From the NCBI RefSeq assembly GCF_001485495.1, contig NZ_BCNF01000044.1:1-57640 (forward strand): DNA of 57,640 bases. Reading direction: 5' to 3'. Source of the DNA: Gordonia desulfuricans NBRC 100010 (GTDB taxonomy: Bacteria; Actinomycetota; Actinomycetes; Mycobacteriales; Mycobacteriaceae). Numbering within the stretch: the stretch's first letter is position 1; the number at the start of each line of letters is the position of its first letter. Below, piece by piece: positions 26,367-34,973 of this stretch. A program made the translations under genes and the position numbers. The notes under the pieces were generated by a model. It ran no database searches. It saw nothing but the letters and a program-made list of their open reading frames with translations, and was not told where the DNA came from.

Positions 26367-27121
26367 CTACGAGCGGGTCCACTCGAGTCCGAGGAGGGTC
26401 AGGGCGCGGGCCAGTTGCGGATCCGCGGCGTCGATCGGGGAGTCGTCGACGACGTCGATGTGCGGGCTCACATCGGGGTCGGCGGCACGTTCGTAGAGAG
26501 CCCACATACGCAGCCGGTCACCGTGGCGGGAGTCGAACTCGACCCCGTCGACCGCTGCCTGTCCGTGGTCGGTGAGGGCGTAGATCCAGTGGGAGATGGC
26601 TTGGGTGAGTCCGCGCGGCCGCCCGTCCCGGAGAGCGGCGGTGTCGAGGTCATCCAGCCCGTAGCGGATGGCCAGCGGCCGAAACACCGTCCGGAGGGTG
26701 GCGAGACTGTCCGGGTCGGCGGGCACCGCGAACCGTCCGGTCAGGGTGCCGTGGCCGAGCATCCGCGCCTCACACCACGATCGCGGAACCTGCCCGGGCG
26801 GCAGCGTGGGGTAGTGCTCCTCGTCCTCATCGTCGACGACGATCTCGTCGAGATCGGCGATCAGTTGCAGGCTGGGGCGGGCGAACGCAAGAACTTCGAG
26901 GTAGCAGGCCAGGGAGTATCGGCGCAGTACAGGGTGCGCCACACCCCCTCGGGGTCATCCCAGCGGCCGACGAAGCGGCCGTCGGTGGCGTACTCCCACG
27001 GCGTCCACTCCCACGGACTCGGCGCGTACCCGACCCGATAGACGGGCGTACCGGTGTGGACGGTAGTGGTGATCGGGCCGCGTGGAGTGTCGATCGCCGA
27101 GCGGTGGTGCGGGTGGTTCAT
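26367..27121 (-). pseudogene. RES-domain toxin gene with a one-base frameshift
   Basis: RES toxins hydrolyse NAD+ in the cell and are paired with Xre/MbcA-type antitoxins. The gene starts with ATG at 27121, overlapping the antitoxin stop by 4 nt. The first frame gives GTPVYRVGYAPSPWEW, GRFVGRWDDPEGVWRTLYCADTP and then loses homology. The adjoining frame resumes exactly with LACYLEVLAFARPS and continues to 26367. The break is at a run of three G (26912-26914; CCC on the coding strand) where a fourth base would restore a protein of about 251 residues. The likely active-site Arg (GRW) and Tyr (LYCAD) fall before the break and the Glu (YLEVL) after it, so the product is predicted inactive unless the base was missed in sequencing. 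Confidence 0.82.
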
Positions 27122-27513
27122 CCCACCGCGGCGAACTGGCGGGCGGCGGCGAGTACCTGGGGGCCGACGTCGGCGAGTTCTCCGTCGCGCAACAGCAACG
27201 CCGGCGCACGGTCGTCGAGGATCGGGTTGAGGCCCTGGAACCACGCTTGTGCGACGGCGGGGGTGTCGCGTTCGGTGATCAGCCGGGCGGCGCGGTAGGC
27301 AATCCGGAGCCGTTCGACGTCCTCCGGGTTGGCGATGGTGCGGGTGCCAGCGGCCCACTGCCGCACCGCACGCGTCTCGCTCACCCGGCCCAGGTAGGCA
27401 ACCAACCGCGCGCCGAGCAGATCTCGCAACATGGACACGAGTTCGGGCTGCGACATACGAGCCGCTTCGGTGTAGGCGGCCAAGTCCGGTCGGGGATGCG
27501 CTGCTGTCATCAT
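27118..27513 (-). CDS. Xre/MbcA/ParS-type antitoxin of the RES pair
   Basis: 131-aa protein with an antitoxin/ParS-like toxin-binding C-terminal domain. It contains the stretch LVAYLGRVSETRAVRQWAAGTRTIANPEDVERLRIAYRAARL, in which the HTH-like part and the RTI-P segment are typical. The C terminus (LLRDGELADVGPQVLAAARQFAAVG) is where relatives contact the toxin. The start is ATG at 27513 (or the second ATG at 27510), with ribosome site GAGAGG. It is followed by the RES gene with a 4-nt ATGA overlap. It probably represses its own promoter, as related antitoxins do. Confidence 0.85.
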   Translation of the reverse strand: MMTAAHPRPDLAAYTEAARMSQPELVSMLRDLLGARLVAYLGRVSETRAVRQWAAGTRTIANPEDVERLRIAYRAARLITERDTPAVAQAWFQGLNPILDDRAPALLLRDGELADVGPQVLAAARQFAAVG

Positions 27514-27869
27514 GATCACCTCTCGATCCCAGTGTAGATCCCACACGGAATGACAGCTGGATACCATCGCGGATACCACCGTCGCCCGCACCAGGGATGG
27601 GCCCGAGCGAGGAACGCCGGGTGGTCGGCCGTTCGCGGCGCCGGGCACACGGAGCCCGTGAGCAGCCGTTTCGATGGGGCTGTCGCCCGACTGCATCGGT
27701 ATCGGGCTGTACACGCCACCAGGAGCCCGTGCCGGCCACCCGAGCTCCACGATCGCGGCGCTCGGATACGACGCCGTCGCCGAGGTCAACGAAGGAGTAC
27801 ACGGGACGGAAGTGCGAACGATGCTCACCCCCCCGTTCGACCTGGATCTGGTGTGCGAGTTGTCACGAG
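27514..27869. other. Gap between antitoxin and HAD gene
   Basis: 356 nt without a convincing gene. It contains the antitoxin promoter (a possible TACACT -10 box on the minus strand at 27530-27535), a GATACCATCGCGGATACCACC-like short direct repeat near 27561-27582, and a run of seven G near 27830. No terminator for the HAD operon is obvious. Confidence 0.35.
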
Positions 27870-28709
27870 TCAGGTGGCGAGGGCCGTGGCCCCGCCCACC
27901 CGCCCGGTGAACCATCGCAGGATCTCCTCGCCGGCGAGTGCACCGGGCCGCTCGGTGACCGTCACATGCGGTCGGTTCCAGCCCATCTCGTGCAGTTCGC
28001 CGTGGCACGGGCGGATCGCGTGGTCGGCGTACTCGAGCAGGTCGGTGTCGAGGCGGCCGTCGCCGGCGGCGAGCACCGGGGCGTCGGCGGGCAGCGTCCC
28101 GTCGGCGACGAGCCGGGCCCGCACCTCGGCGAGGGCGGCGGACTTGGTCACCGGCTGCGGCAGCGCATAGATCTTGCGGCCCTGCTGCGACACCATCCAC
28201 TGCCGGTCACCGCACCACTGCTGCCATTCGGGCAGGAAGTCGGCGGGCTGGGCGTCGAGGTCGACGACGAGGTAACAGAACAGGTCGTCGGCGGTCCGCA
28301 GGGAGCGGACCCAGCGCTCGTCGATCCGGGCGCGCAGGGCGGCGGTCACCTCGTCGAGGGTGGCCGACGTCGACGCCACCCGCCGCTCGACGGTCTCCCG
28401 CCACGCCGCGTCGTCGGATCCGTCGGTCAGGATGCGCCCGCCACTGGAGGCCACCGCATATCGAAACGGGCCGCCCGGCAGCATGATCCGAGTGAACTGG
28501 GCCGGGGTGCGGGTGGTGACCGGAACCACCGGAACCCGGGCGACCAGCTCCTCCAGCAGGATTCGGGAATCGGGGGTGAGATACGACAGCGGTCCACCCT
28601 GATACATCTCCACACATTCCGGTGCGAGGCAGGCGAACTGCTCCTCGCCCATGGCGGTGCGGGAGAAGATCAGGGTGCGGTCGAGGTCGGTGGCGACCAG
28701 GGCGGTCAC
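27870..28709 (-). CDS. HAD-superfamily phosphatase of Ter operon
   Basis: 279-aa haloacid dehalogenase-type hydrolase. Motif I is VATDLDRTLIFS with the nucleophile and acid aspartates, motif II is VVPVTTRTPAQF, motif III the lysine of QPVTKSAAL and motif IV AAGDGRLDTDLLEYAD. A type-C2 cap is inserted between motifs II and III. Such a HAD is a constant member of Ter-linked biosynthetic operons, where it is thought to dephosphorylate a nucleotide-like product. It starts with GTG inside the end of the preceding gene (GTGA) and is the last of five coupled genes. Confidence 0.88.
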   Translation of the reverse strand: MTALVATDLDRTLIFSRTAMGEEQFACLAPECVEMYQGGPLSYLTPDSRILLEELVARVPVVPVTTRTPAQFTRIMLPGGPFRYAVASSGGRILTDGSDDAAWRETVERRVASTSATLDEVTAALRARIDERWVRSLRTADDLFCYLVVDLDAQPADFLPEWQQWCGDRQWMVSQQGRKIYALPQPVTKSAALAEVRARLVADGTLPADAPVLAAGDGRLDTDLLEYADHAIRPCHGELHEMGWNRPHVTVTERPGALAGEEILRWFTGRVGGATALAT

Positions 28710-29848
28710 GCGTCCTCCTTGATCAGGCCCACACACGAGTACGCCAGATCGGGACGCACCTCGATCGGCACCCCGCGCTCGGCCGCGAGCAGCCGGATAT
28801 GACGATGCTCGGGCAGATCCGGTGCGCTCACCAGCACCCGCCACGGCACCCGCCGCAGCAACACCCGGGTCGTCTCGCCCACACCGGGTTTCGCGAAGTT
28901 GATCGACGAGAGTCCGTACTCGGCGGCGATCGCCTCCACCGAGGCCCACCCCGACCACGTGGGCCGGCGGTCGGCGACGGCGGTCTCGGCGAACTGCATC
29001 TGCGAGACGCGGTGCGCCACGGTGTCGGCGACGGCGGAGAACCGGTCCGAGACGGTGTCGAGCAGCAGCCGCGACACGTCGTGATCGATCAGATGACGAT
29101 AGAACTTGGCGCCGTGGAACTCTCCGGGTCCGATGTGGTCGGCGTTGAGCACCGTCCTCGACACCAGCCCGGACACCGTCGAGTTCAGGCAGGCCGAGGC
29201 GATCAGGAAGTCGTCGCGGGTGCCGAATGTCGTCGTACACGAGCCCGGATCGGCCAGCACCGCCAGCTCGCCGTCCAGTCGCGGACCCCCGGCGGTGGCG
29301 TAGGCGTCCAGGGCCGCCGACAGCTCACGCGCGATCGCCCCCTTGCCGGTCCACCCGTCGACGAAGACCACCGACGCCGGGTCGTGCCGGGCGACGATGT
29401 GATCGAGTGCCACCCGGTCGATCCCGCGGTCGCGGACGATGGAGATCGTGTAGTGCGGGGCATCGGTGCCGTGCGCGAAACCGATCCAGCGACGCATCAG
29501 GATGCCCACCGGGGTGCCGGCCCTCGCCAGCGACACCAGCGTGGGCACCTCGGTGCGCTCGGCGACGACGAGTTCGGCCACCACGCCGACCGCCTCGGCC
29601 AGCCGGTCCGCCGACGCGGTCAGCGTCTCGTGGAACAGTGCCTGATACTGCTCGCCCGGCTGATACTCGATCGGCAGGGACTCCGCGTAATGGGCTGCAC
29701 CGGACTGGATCCTGCGTTCCCGCTCGGTGAGATCACCCTCGAGGGACAGATGCGAGAGGTCTTTGAGCAGCCACGTCACCTCGTCGGCGGCATAGGAGCC
29801 GAAGGCCGGTCCGTACAGCGGCGGGGTCACGGTGGTCGGGGTGCTCAC
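28706..29848 (-). CDS. StiP/PRTase-PELOTA protein of Ter operon
   Basis: 380-aa protein of the family annotated as tellurite-like stress resistance protein StiP. The N-terminal two thirds contain PRTase-like segments (GILMRRWIGFAHGTDAPHYTISIVRDRGID, SVVFVDGWTGKGAIARELSAAL) and a conserved SACLNSTVSGLVSRTVL with a cysteine. The last ~90 residues (RRVPWRVLVSAPDLPEHRHIRLLAAERGVPIEVRPDLAYSCVGLI) look like a PELOTA/L7Ae-type RNA-binding fold. Cysteine protease and phosphoribosyltransferase functions have both been proposed for this family; the sequence does not decide. GTG start, with 4-nt overlaps at both ends. Confidence 0.85.
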   Translation of the reverse strand: MSTPTTVTPPLYGPAFGSYAADEVTWLLKDLSHLSLEGDLTERERRIQSGAAHYAESLPIEYQPGEQYQALFHETLTASADRLAEAVGVVAELVVAERTEVPTLVSLARAGTPVGILMRRWIGFAHGTDAPHYTISIVRDRGIDRVALDHIVARHDPASVVFVDGWTGKGAIARELSAALDAYATAGGPRLDGELAVLADPGSCTTTFGTRDDFLIASACLNSTVSGLVSRTVLNADHIGPGEFHGAKFYRHLIDHDVSRLLLDTVSDRFSAVADTVAHRVSQMQFAETAVADRRPTWSGWASVEAIAAEYGLSSINFAKPGVGETTRVLLRRVPWRVLVSAPDLPEHRHIRLLAAERGVPIEVRPDLAYSCVGLIKEDA

Positions 29849-31173
29849 ACGACACCTTCCGTCTCGAGGGGCAGGGTGCGGCCGGCGAGTGCGGTGGGGG
29901 TGGTGGCCGGGACGATCGCCACGCACACGTCGTGACCGGCGGCGGTGAGTACGTCGAGCACCCCACCGTCGGCGCGCAGCAGGTCGGTGTCGGCGGGCGA
30001 GTCGATCACCAGCACGACCTGTGGCAGCGGTGCGTCGGCGGGGGCGTCGGCGGCCCGCACGTTGTAGACGAATCGCGGTGTGCCCGGGTCGGATTCCGGT
30101 GCGGTGAAGGTGAATCCGCGACGCAGCGGATAGCCCGCCTCGTCGCGGACATGGGCCGGTGAGCGCGTGGTGGTCTGATACCTGGTGGCCACCCCGGCCG
30201 CCGAGAGGCGTTCGGCCAGGCACAGCGGCAGGTACATCAGTTCCTCGTGACCGAGCACCACCACGTCACGATCGGCCGCGAGGGCGGGGGCGAGTTGCCC
30301 GGCCGCCGCGGTGACCGCCGCGTGGAACGCAGCCGTATCGGTACGCAGGAAGCCGTGCCGGCCGCCGTCGGGCAGGTCGGCGGGCCAGTCCAGCGTGACC
30401 TCGGTGACCGACCCGCGCCTCCCGACCGGATTGAGCTCGGGTGCGGTCAGCGCCCACACATCGTCGACCAGACTGTCCGGCAACGTGATCTCACCCTGTG
30501 CCAGCGACACGTGGTCGATCCGCACCCCGACCTCGGCGGCGAAGCGCTCGGACTCGGCCCGGTGGGCGTCGGTGCGCATGTCCACCAGCGAGGCCACCAC
30601 GTAGCGATCCCGCGGGGCGAGTGCGTGCAGTGCCGAGATCGCCCGGATCGCCGTCGACCCCGTCGAGATCTCGTCGTCGACGAGGACCAGCGGTGCGCCC
30701 GGATCGATGCGCAGCAGGGCGGCGTCGCTGGGCTGCAGCAGATGGGTGGTGGCGTGCGAATGCCCCTCCTCGAAGGTGCCGTGCACCTGCGCGTCACCCA
30801 CCTGCCGACGCGTCGAGTGCAGGTACACCTGCGCCGAGATCCGCTCGGCCACGCAATGTCCCAGTCCGGTGGCGGTCTCGGCGAAGCCGATCACGGTGCT
30901 GCGGGCCCCATCCTGGGCGCCGAGGACCCCGATCACCGCGTCGCCGAGGGCGTCGGCGGCACCGCGCACCTGCTCGGGTGGGGTGGGGATGTGTTTGCCC
31001 AGCACCGTCGACACCAGCAGGTGGGCCCGACGGCGATTGCGGCGTAGGCCCAGGATCAGCAGATCCGAGAGCTCCCACCGGGCGTCGGGATCGCCGGTGA
31101 TCTGCACCCCGAACCGTTCGGTCACCCAGTCGGTGGGACCCGTTGCCGCGGAGGTCGATCCGATCGCGCTCAT
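29845..31173 (-). CDS. Phosphoribosyltransferase-like protein of Ter operon
   Basis: 442-aa protein. Its first half is a type I phosphoribosyltransferase fold with the PRPP loop PLVLVDDEISTGSTAIRAI (about residues 160-178) and an RRNRRRAHLLVSTVLGKHIPT start. The second half (HEELMYLPLCLAERLSAAGVATRYQTTTRSP...) is the C-terminal TRSP-type domain that accompanies Ter-linked PRTases. It probably transfers or removes a ribose phosphate in making a nucleoside-like metabolite, as proposed for these operons. It starts with ATG overlapping the aldolase stop (ATGA) and its own stop lies within the StiP start. Confidence 0.88.
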   Translation of the reverse strand: MSAIGSTSAATGPTDWVTERFGVQITGDPDARWELSDLLILGLRRNRRRAHLLVSTVLGKHIPTPPEQVRGAADALGDAVIGVLGAQDGARSTVIGFAETATGLGHCVAERISAQVYLHSTRRQVGDAQVHGTFEEGHSHATTHLLQPSDAALLRIDPGAPLVLVDDEISTGSTAIRAISALHALAPRDRYVVASLVDMRTDAHRAESERFAAEVGVRIDHVSLAQGEITLPDSLVDDVWALTAPELNPVGRRGSVTEVTLDWPADLPDGGRHGFLRTDTAAFHAAVTAAAGQLAPALAADRDVVVLGHEELMYLPLCLAERLSAAGVATRYQTTTRSPAHVRDEAGYPLRRGFTFTAPESDPGTPRFVYNVRAADAPADAPLPQVVLVIDSPADTDLLRADGGVLDVLTAAGHDVCVAIVPATTPTALAGRTLPLETEGVV

Positions 31174-32372
31174 GCGGCCACGTCCGCGGCGGTCAGCAGG
31201 TCCACGAAGCTGATCCCGGAGTTGGTCACACCGAAGGCGGCGGCGCGATCCATCACACGGTTGGCCCAATTGCGGTGGGGTTTCATCTCGTTCATCTTGT
31301 TCCCGTACGACGAGCGGGCCACGCCCCCGGCCTCGGTGGCGAGGACGTCGAGGGCGTCGTGGTACTCCTCGTGGGTCACCGCGCTCAGTGCGTGTACCGG
31401 GGCGACGTGGCGGGGGTGGATGACGGTCTTGCCGTTCATGCCGTTGGCCCGGTCCAGTGCGATCTCCCGGAGCAGGCCGTCCATGTCGCGGCTGACCAGC
31501 TCCTGGCGGAACCACACCGCGTCGTGGTCGCGGAAAGGCGTGTGCCGCAAGGTGGGCGCGAATCGTCGTTCGTGGTCGGCGAAGTACTCCCACACCGGTC
31601 CGGTGATGACGTGTCCGCCGTCGGCGCGGCCGAGGTGGTTGACCACGCTCGCGATCGCGTCGGCGGCCACCCGCACGTCGTAGATGGTCAGGTCGCGGTC
31701 GCGGCGGATCCCGAACAGCCCGCACATGTCGGTCGCACCGATCCGCACCGCGGGGACGATGTCGCGGTATTCGTCGAGATGGCTCGACAGGAGCGACAGC
31801 TGGTCATCGCGTGTCTCCCGGTGGACGATCGCCGCGGACTCCAGCACGGGCATCGCCCACAGATGCCGGCCGGTCGCCGTGCCGGCGGTGCGGACGGCCT
31901 GCAGGGCGTGGATCGCGTTGTGGGCGTCGAACTTCGGGATCACGAAGCCGGTCAGCACATCCGAACCGCCGGTCAGGGACGCGATGGTCTCGATCTGCTC
32001 GGCGGTGCGCACTCGCACGAACAACAGCATCTGCCCGGCGGGGGTGCCCTCGAGTTCGGCGATCGCGGCGATCGCACTCGCGATGGCCGCCGGCTCCTCG
32101 TGATCGGCCACCGCATCCTCGAGGTCGATCACCATCGTCATCACCCCGGATGCGAACCGCCGCGAGATCACCTCGGCCAGATTCGGTCGCGTCGCCGGGA
32201 CGTACAGCGTGGCACCGAGCGCCACACCCAGGCGGCGGGCATCCCAGAACTGCGAGATCGGTTCGGGCCGATGGAGAAACAGACCTTGCAGGGTGTCCTC
32301 GGCCAGGTGATGGAAATGTGCCGGGCCCTCGACGGCCGGTGCGGTGGTGTCCTCGGAAGCCGTTGCGGTCAT
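31170..32372 (-). CDS. HpcH/HpaI-type aldolase (citrate lyase beta-like)
   Basis: 400-aa TIM-barrel C-C lyase/aldolase of the HpcH/citrate lyase beta superfamily. The metal-binding acidic strand is MTMVIDLEDAVADHE. The barrel motifs TGFVIPKFD, AVRIGATDMCGLFGIRRDRDLTIYD and NGMNGKTVIHPRHVAPVHAL are intact. In Ter-associated operons this enzyme supplies a carbon-bond step together with the PRTase and HAD. The ATG overlaps the end of the helical protein gene. Substrate not known; the usual acyl-CoA need not apply. Confidence 0.88.
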   Translation of the reverse strand: MTATASEDTTAPAVEGPAHFHHLAEDTLQGLFLHRPEPISQFWDARRLGVALGATLYVPATRPNLAEVISRRFASGVMTMVIDLEDAVADHEEPAAIASAIAAIAELEGTPAGQMLLFVRVRTAEQIETIASLTGGSDVLTGFVIPKFDAHNAIHALQAVRTAGTATGRHLWAMPVLESAAIVHRETRDDQLSLLSSHLDEYRDIVPAVRIGATDMCGLFGIRRDRDLTIYDVRVAADAIASVVNHLGRADGGHVITGPVWEYFADHERRFAPTLRHTPFRDHDAVWFRQELVSRDMDGLLREIALDRANGMNGKTVIHPRHVAPVHALSAVTHEEYHDALDVLATEAGGVARSSYGNKMNEMKPHRNWANRVMDRAAAFGVTNSGISFVDLLTAADVAA

Positions 32373-33484
32373 CGCGCCGCCACCTGTCCTCTCATCCGGT
32401 TGACGATCTCGGCGACACGGTCCTCCACGGCTCGCAGTTCGGTCAGATATGCCCAGTAGTCGGGGTGAACGCGTTCGAGTCGGGTGTGCGCACGGGAGAT
32501 CCGGTCGGCCTGAGCATCGAGTACCGATCCCCATTCGTCAACCAGGTTACTGTTCATCGCGAGGTGCTGTGCGTCACGCAGCCGGAATCGGACACGCTGC
32601 TCGGTGGCGGCCGGGTCGGCGCGGACCTGGCGCAGCAACTCCAGCCGGCTCAGCACGGAGTCGACGGCGAACTCCGCGGCGTCGAGATCGTCGCGGGCGT
32701 TCTCGGCGTCGGCGATGGCCTGGTCGGGGGCGTCGGCCAGGCGCTCGCGGGCCCGCGCGAGATCGGCCTCGGCGGCCTCGATGTTGCGACGGATACCGGC
32801 CTCGGCGGTCTGCAGATCCGCCGAGCACTCGCCACTGAACTCACGGCGCAACGCCGACATCGTCTCCGGTACCCGCTCGGCGCGGGTGACGATCCCGCCG
32901 CGGCGAGTATCGACCGATCGAATGACGCGCTGGGCACGCTCGGTGAATCCCGGCGCCGCCGACAGCGCCGTGTCCACCCGTTGGGCGGCGCTGATCAGTG
33001 CGTTCGCCGTGGATCGCCGGGCCGGGAGGTCGGTTGCCTGCTCGTAGGCCCCGATCGCACCGCTCAGGCCGTCGGCGGCCTGCGACACCGAGGTCAGTCG
33101 CATGAACGACGCCGGGGCCTGCTCGAGGGCGTGGCCGGCCGACGTCGCTGCGGTCCGGGCACGCTGATCGAGCACCCCGAGCTCGGTCACGGCATGCCGG
33201 GCCCGGTCGAGTTCGCGGGCGTGGGCCTGACCGAACCGTGCCATCTGGTCGGTCATCGCCACCAGGGCGTCGGTGCAGCGGGCGAACTCGTCGGCGCGAG
33301 GCGGCGGATCGGCGGCGGCCGCCCCGGACAGACGCAGGTACTCGGCGGTGACCTGGCCGTACCGTTCGCGCAGCGCAGTCCAGTCGGCCCGCACTCGGGA
33401 GCGGGGGTCGAGCTGGTGGGCCACCTGGACGGCGGAGTCGATGTCGGCGAGCGCGGTCTCCGACGCCAGGAACGCCGCCGTCAT
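32369..33484 (-). CDS. Helical coiled-coil protein, first gene of Ter operon
   Basis: 371-aa soluble protein predicted almost entirely helical, rich in Ala, Arg, Glu and Asp, with long heptad-like stretches (for example EAADLARARERLADAP...DQAIADAENARDDLDAAEFAVDSVLSRLELLRQ). No membrane segment or catalytic motif. Composition and location recall the helical TelA-like proteins of tellurite-resistance loci, but I cannot assign it to that family by motif. The ATG at 33484 has an AGGACGA-type ribosome site. It heads the coupled five-gene operon and is divergent from the AIM24 trio. Confidence 0.75.
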   Translation of the reverse strand: MTAAFLASETALADIDSAVQVAHQLDPRSRVRADWTALRERYGQVTAEYLRLSGAAAADPPPRADEFARCTDALVAMTDQMARFGQAHARELDRARHAVTELGVLDQRARTAATSAGHALEQAPASFMRLTSVSQAADGLSGAIGAYEQATDLPARRSTANALISAAQRVDTALSAAPGFTERAQRVIRSVDTRRGGIVTRAERVPETMSALRREFSGECSADLQTAEAGIRRNIEAAEADLARARERLADAPDQAIADAENARDDLDAAEFAVDSVLSRLELLRQVRADPAATEQRVRFRLRDAQHLAMNSNLVDEWGSVLDAQADRISRAHTRLERVHPDYWAYLTELRAVEDRVAEIVNRMRGQVAAR

Positions 33485-33640
33485 TCGTCCTGTGTACTCA
33501 CCGAGGTCGGGATTCGGGCGTGACCTGGCCCCGAACCATCGACGCGAAGAGTTCCTGGGCACGCACCCGATGCTATCGACTATCTTCACCGTCGTACGCG
33601 GCCTGCGTCTGGCGGCCGCGCCGGCCGAGAGGGGTGGCGG
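33485..33640. promoter_or_regulatory. Divergent promoter region of the Ter operon and AIM24 trio
   Basis: The 156-nt gap separates two coupled operons reading apart. It contains an AT-richer core around GATGCTATCGACTATCTTC (about 33568-33586) that could carry -10 elements for either strand. No exact operator is apparent. Confidence 0.4.
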
Positions 33641-34261
33641 GTGCAACTGGTGCAGCGTTCGAAGCGGGTCGTGGAGGCCCGGTTGAACAACACCGCGGTC
33701 CGTGCGTTGTCCGGATCGATGGTCGCCTACGAGGGGCAGGTGAGCTTCAAGTCGGCCGGCTTCGGCGGGGGTGACGGCCTGCTCGCGGGGATGAAGCAAC
33801 GGGCGACCGGCGAGGGCCTGTCGCTGATGGAGGCGTCCGGGACCGGCGTCGTCTACTTCGCCCACGATGCCGCCGAGACCACCATCATCGAGCTCAACGG
33901 CGACACCCTGCAGGTGGAGTCGCAGCAGCTGATGGTGCTCAACGGCAACCTGCAGACCAACATCACCTTCGCCGGGGTGCGCGGCGCGACCTCCGGGCAG
34001 GGCCTGTTCACCACGACGGTCAGCGGCCACGGGCAGATCGCCTTGCTGTCGCAGGGCGGTCCGCTGATCCACCTCGAGGTGTCGCCGCAGTTCCCGGTGG
34101 TCGTCGACCCGGATGCCTTCGTCTGCGCCCGTGGCGCGCTCAGCCAGTCGTTCGTCACCGACGTGACCTGGCGTGCAGCGGTCGGCCAGGGCGGCGGTGA
34201 GGCGTTCTCGCTGCGCTGGGACGGCACCGGTGTGGTCTCCATCCAACCGGCGGAACGGTAG
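33641..34261 (+). CDS. AIM24-family protein 1
   Basis: 206-aa protein of the AIM24 (TRAP-like beta-sandwich) family, named after a mitochondrial protein; bacterial function unknown. Typical strands include SGSMVAYEGQVSFKSAGFGGG, EGLSLMEASGTGVVYFAHDAAETTIIEL and GQGLFTTTVSGHGQIALLSQGG. The start is GTG with a purine-rich GAGAGGGGTGG upstream. It is the first of three tandem paralogues, the next starting 10 nt after its stop. Confidence 0.85.
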   Translation: MQLVQRSKRVVEARLNNTAVRALSGSMVAYEGQVSFKSAGFGGGDGLLAGMKQRATGEGLSLMEASGTGVVYFAHDAAETTIIELNGDTLQVESQQLMVLNGNLQTNITFAGVRGATSGQGLFTTTVSGHGQIALLSQGGPLIHLEVSPQFPVVVDPDAFVCARGALSQSFVTDVTWRAAVGQGGGEAFSLRWDGTGVVSIQPAER

Positions 34262-34271
34262 GGCGACAACG

Positions 34272-34973
34272 ATGTTCACCAAGGTCAACAGCAAGGTCGT
34301 GTCCGTCGACATCGGCCGCAGCGGCCCGATCGTGGCACGCCGCGGCGCGATGCTCTTCTACACCGGCAACGTCTACTTCCAACCCCACCAGGTCGCCGGT
34401 GCCCCCGGCGGGATGGGTGGGGTCGGCGGGATGGCCGGCCGGATGCTCTCCGGTGAGCACGAGTCGACGATGATCGCCCAGGGACAGGGCGTGGTGCACT
34501 ACGGCTTCAAGGGCATCGAGATCGAGATCGTCGACGTCGGCGCCGTCGGCGGGATGATCCGGGTGGAGGCCTCCCGCACTCTGGCCTACACCTCGGGCCT
34601 GCAGGCCTCGATCGTCTCGGTCGCCTCGCAGGGCGGTGGCGGCGGCGGTGGTGGCGGTGGCTTGTTCGGGTCGTTGCGCAATGCGGCCGCGGGTGCGGTC
34701 ACCGGTCAGGGCATGTTCACCACCCAGCTCTCGGGGGCCGGGCAGGTCGTGATCCTCGGTCACGGCGGGGTCTTCGAGCTGGCCGTCGCGCCGGACCGGC
34801 CGCAGGTCACCGTCGACCCGCAGGCATTCGTCGCATCCGCCGGACAGGTCAACACCACCCTGCGGTCGGCGATGAGCTGGCGCAACGTCGGCCGGACCGG
34901 CGGCGAGGCAATGCAATTGGAGTGCAACGGACACGGCGTCGTGTACGTCCAGGCGTCGGAGGAGAAGCTGTGA
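34272..34973 (+). CDS. AIM24-family protein 2
   Basis: 233-aa AIM24-family paralogue. It has the GAMLFYTGNVYFQPHQV, GQGVVHYGFKGIEIEIVDVG and GQGMFTTQLSGAGQVVILGHGGVFEL strands of the family. A Gly-rich loop (about 121-133, GGGGGGGGGLFG) interrupts the middle. The ATG at 34272 is used; upstream residues are unconserved. Its end overlaps the third paralogue start (GTGA), so the genes are co-translated and the products may assemble into mixed oligomers. Confidence 0.88.
   Translation: MFTKVNSKVVSVDIGRSGPIVARRGAMLFYTGNVYFQPHQVAGAPGGMGGVGGMAGRMLSGEHESTMIAQGQGVVHYGFKGIEIEIVDVGAVGGMIRVEASRTLAYTSGLQASIVSVASQGGGGGGGGGGLFGSLRNAAAGAVTGQGMFTTQLSGAGQVVILGHGGVFELAVAPDRPQVTVDPQAFVASAGQVNTTLRSAMSWRNVGRTGGEAMQLECNGHGVVYVQASEEKL

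Noticed and set aside
27122-27802. N-terminal extension of the RES toxin in the same frame
   Set aside because: It would run straight through the intact antitoxin gene; the ATG at 27121 with the 4-nt overlap is the natural start.
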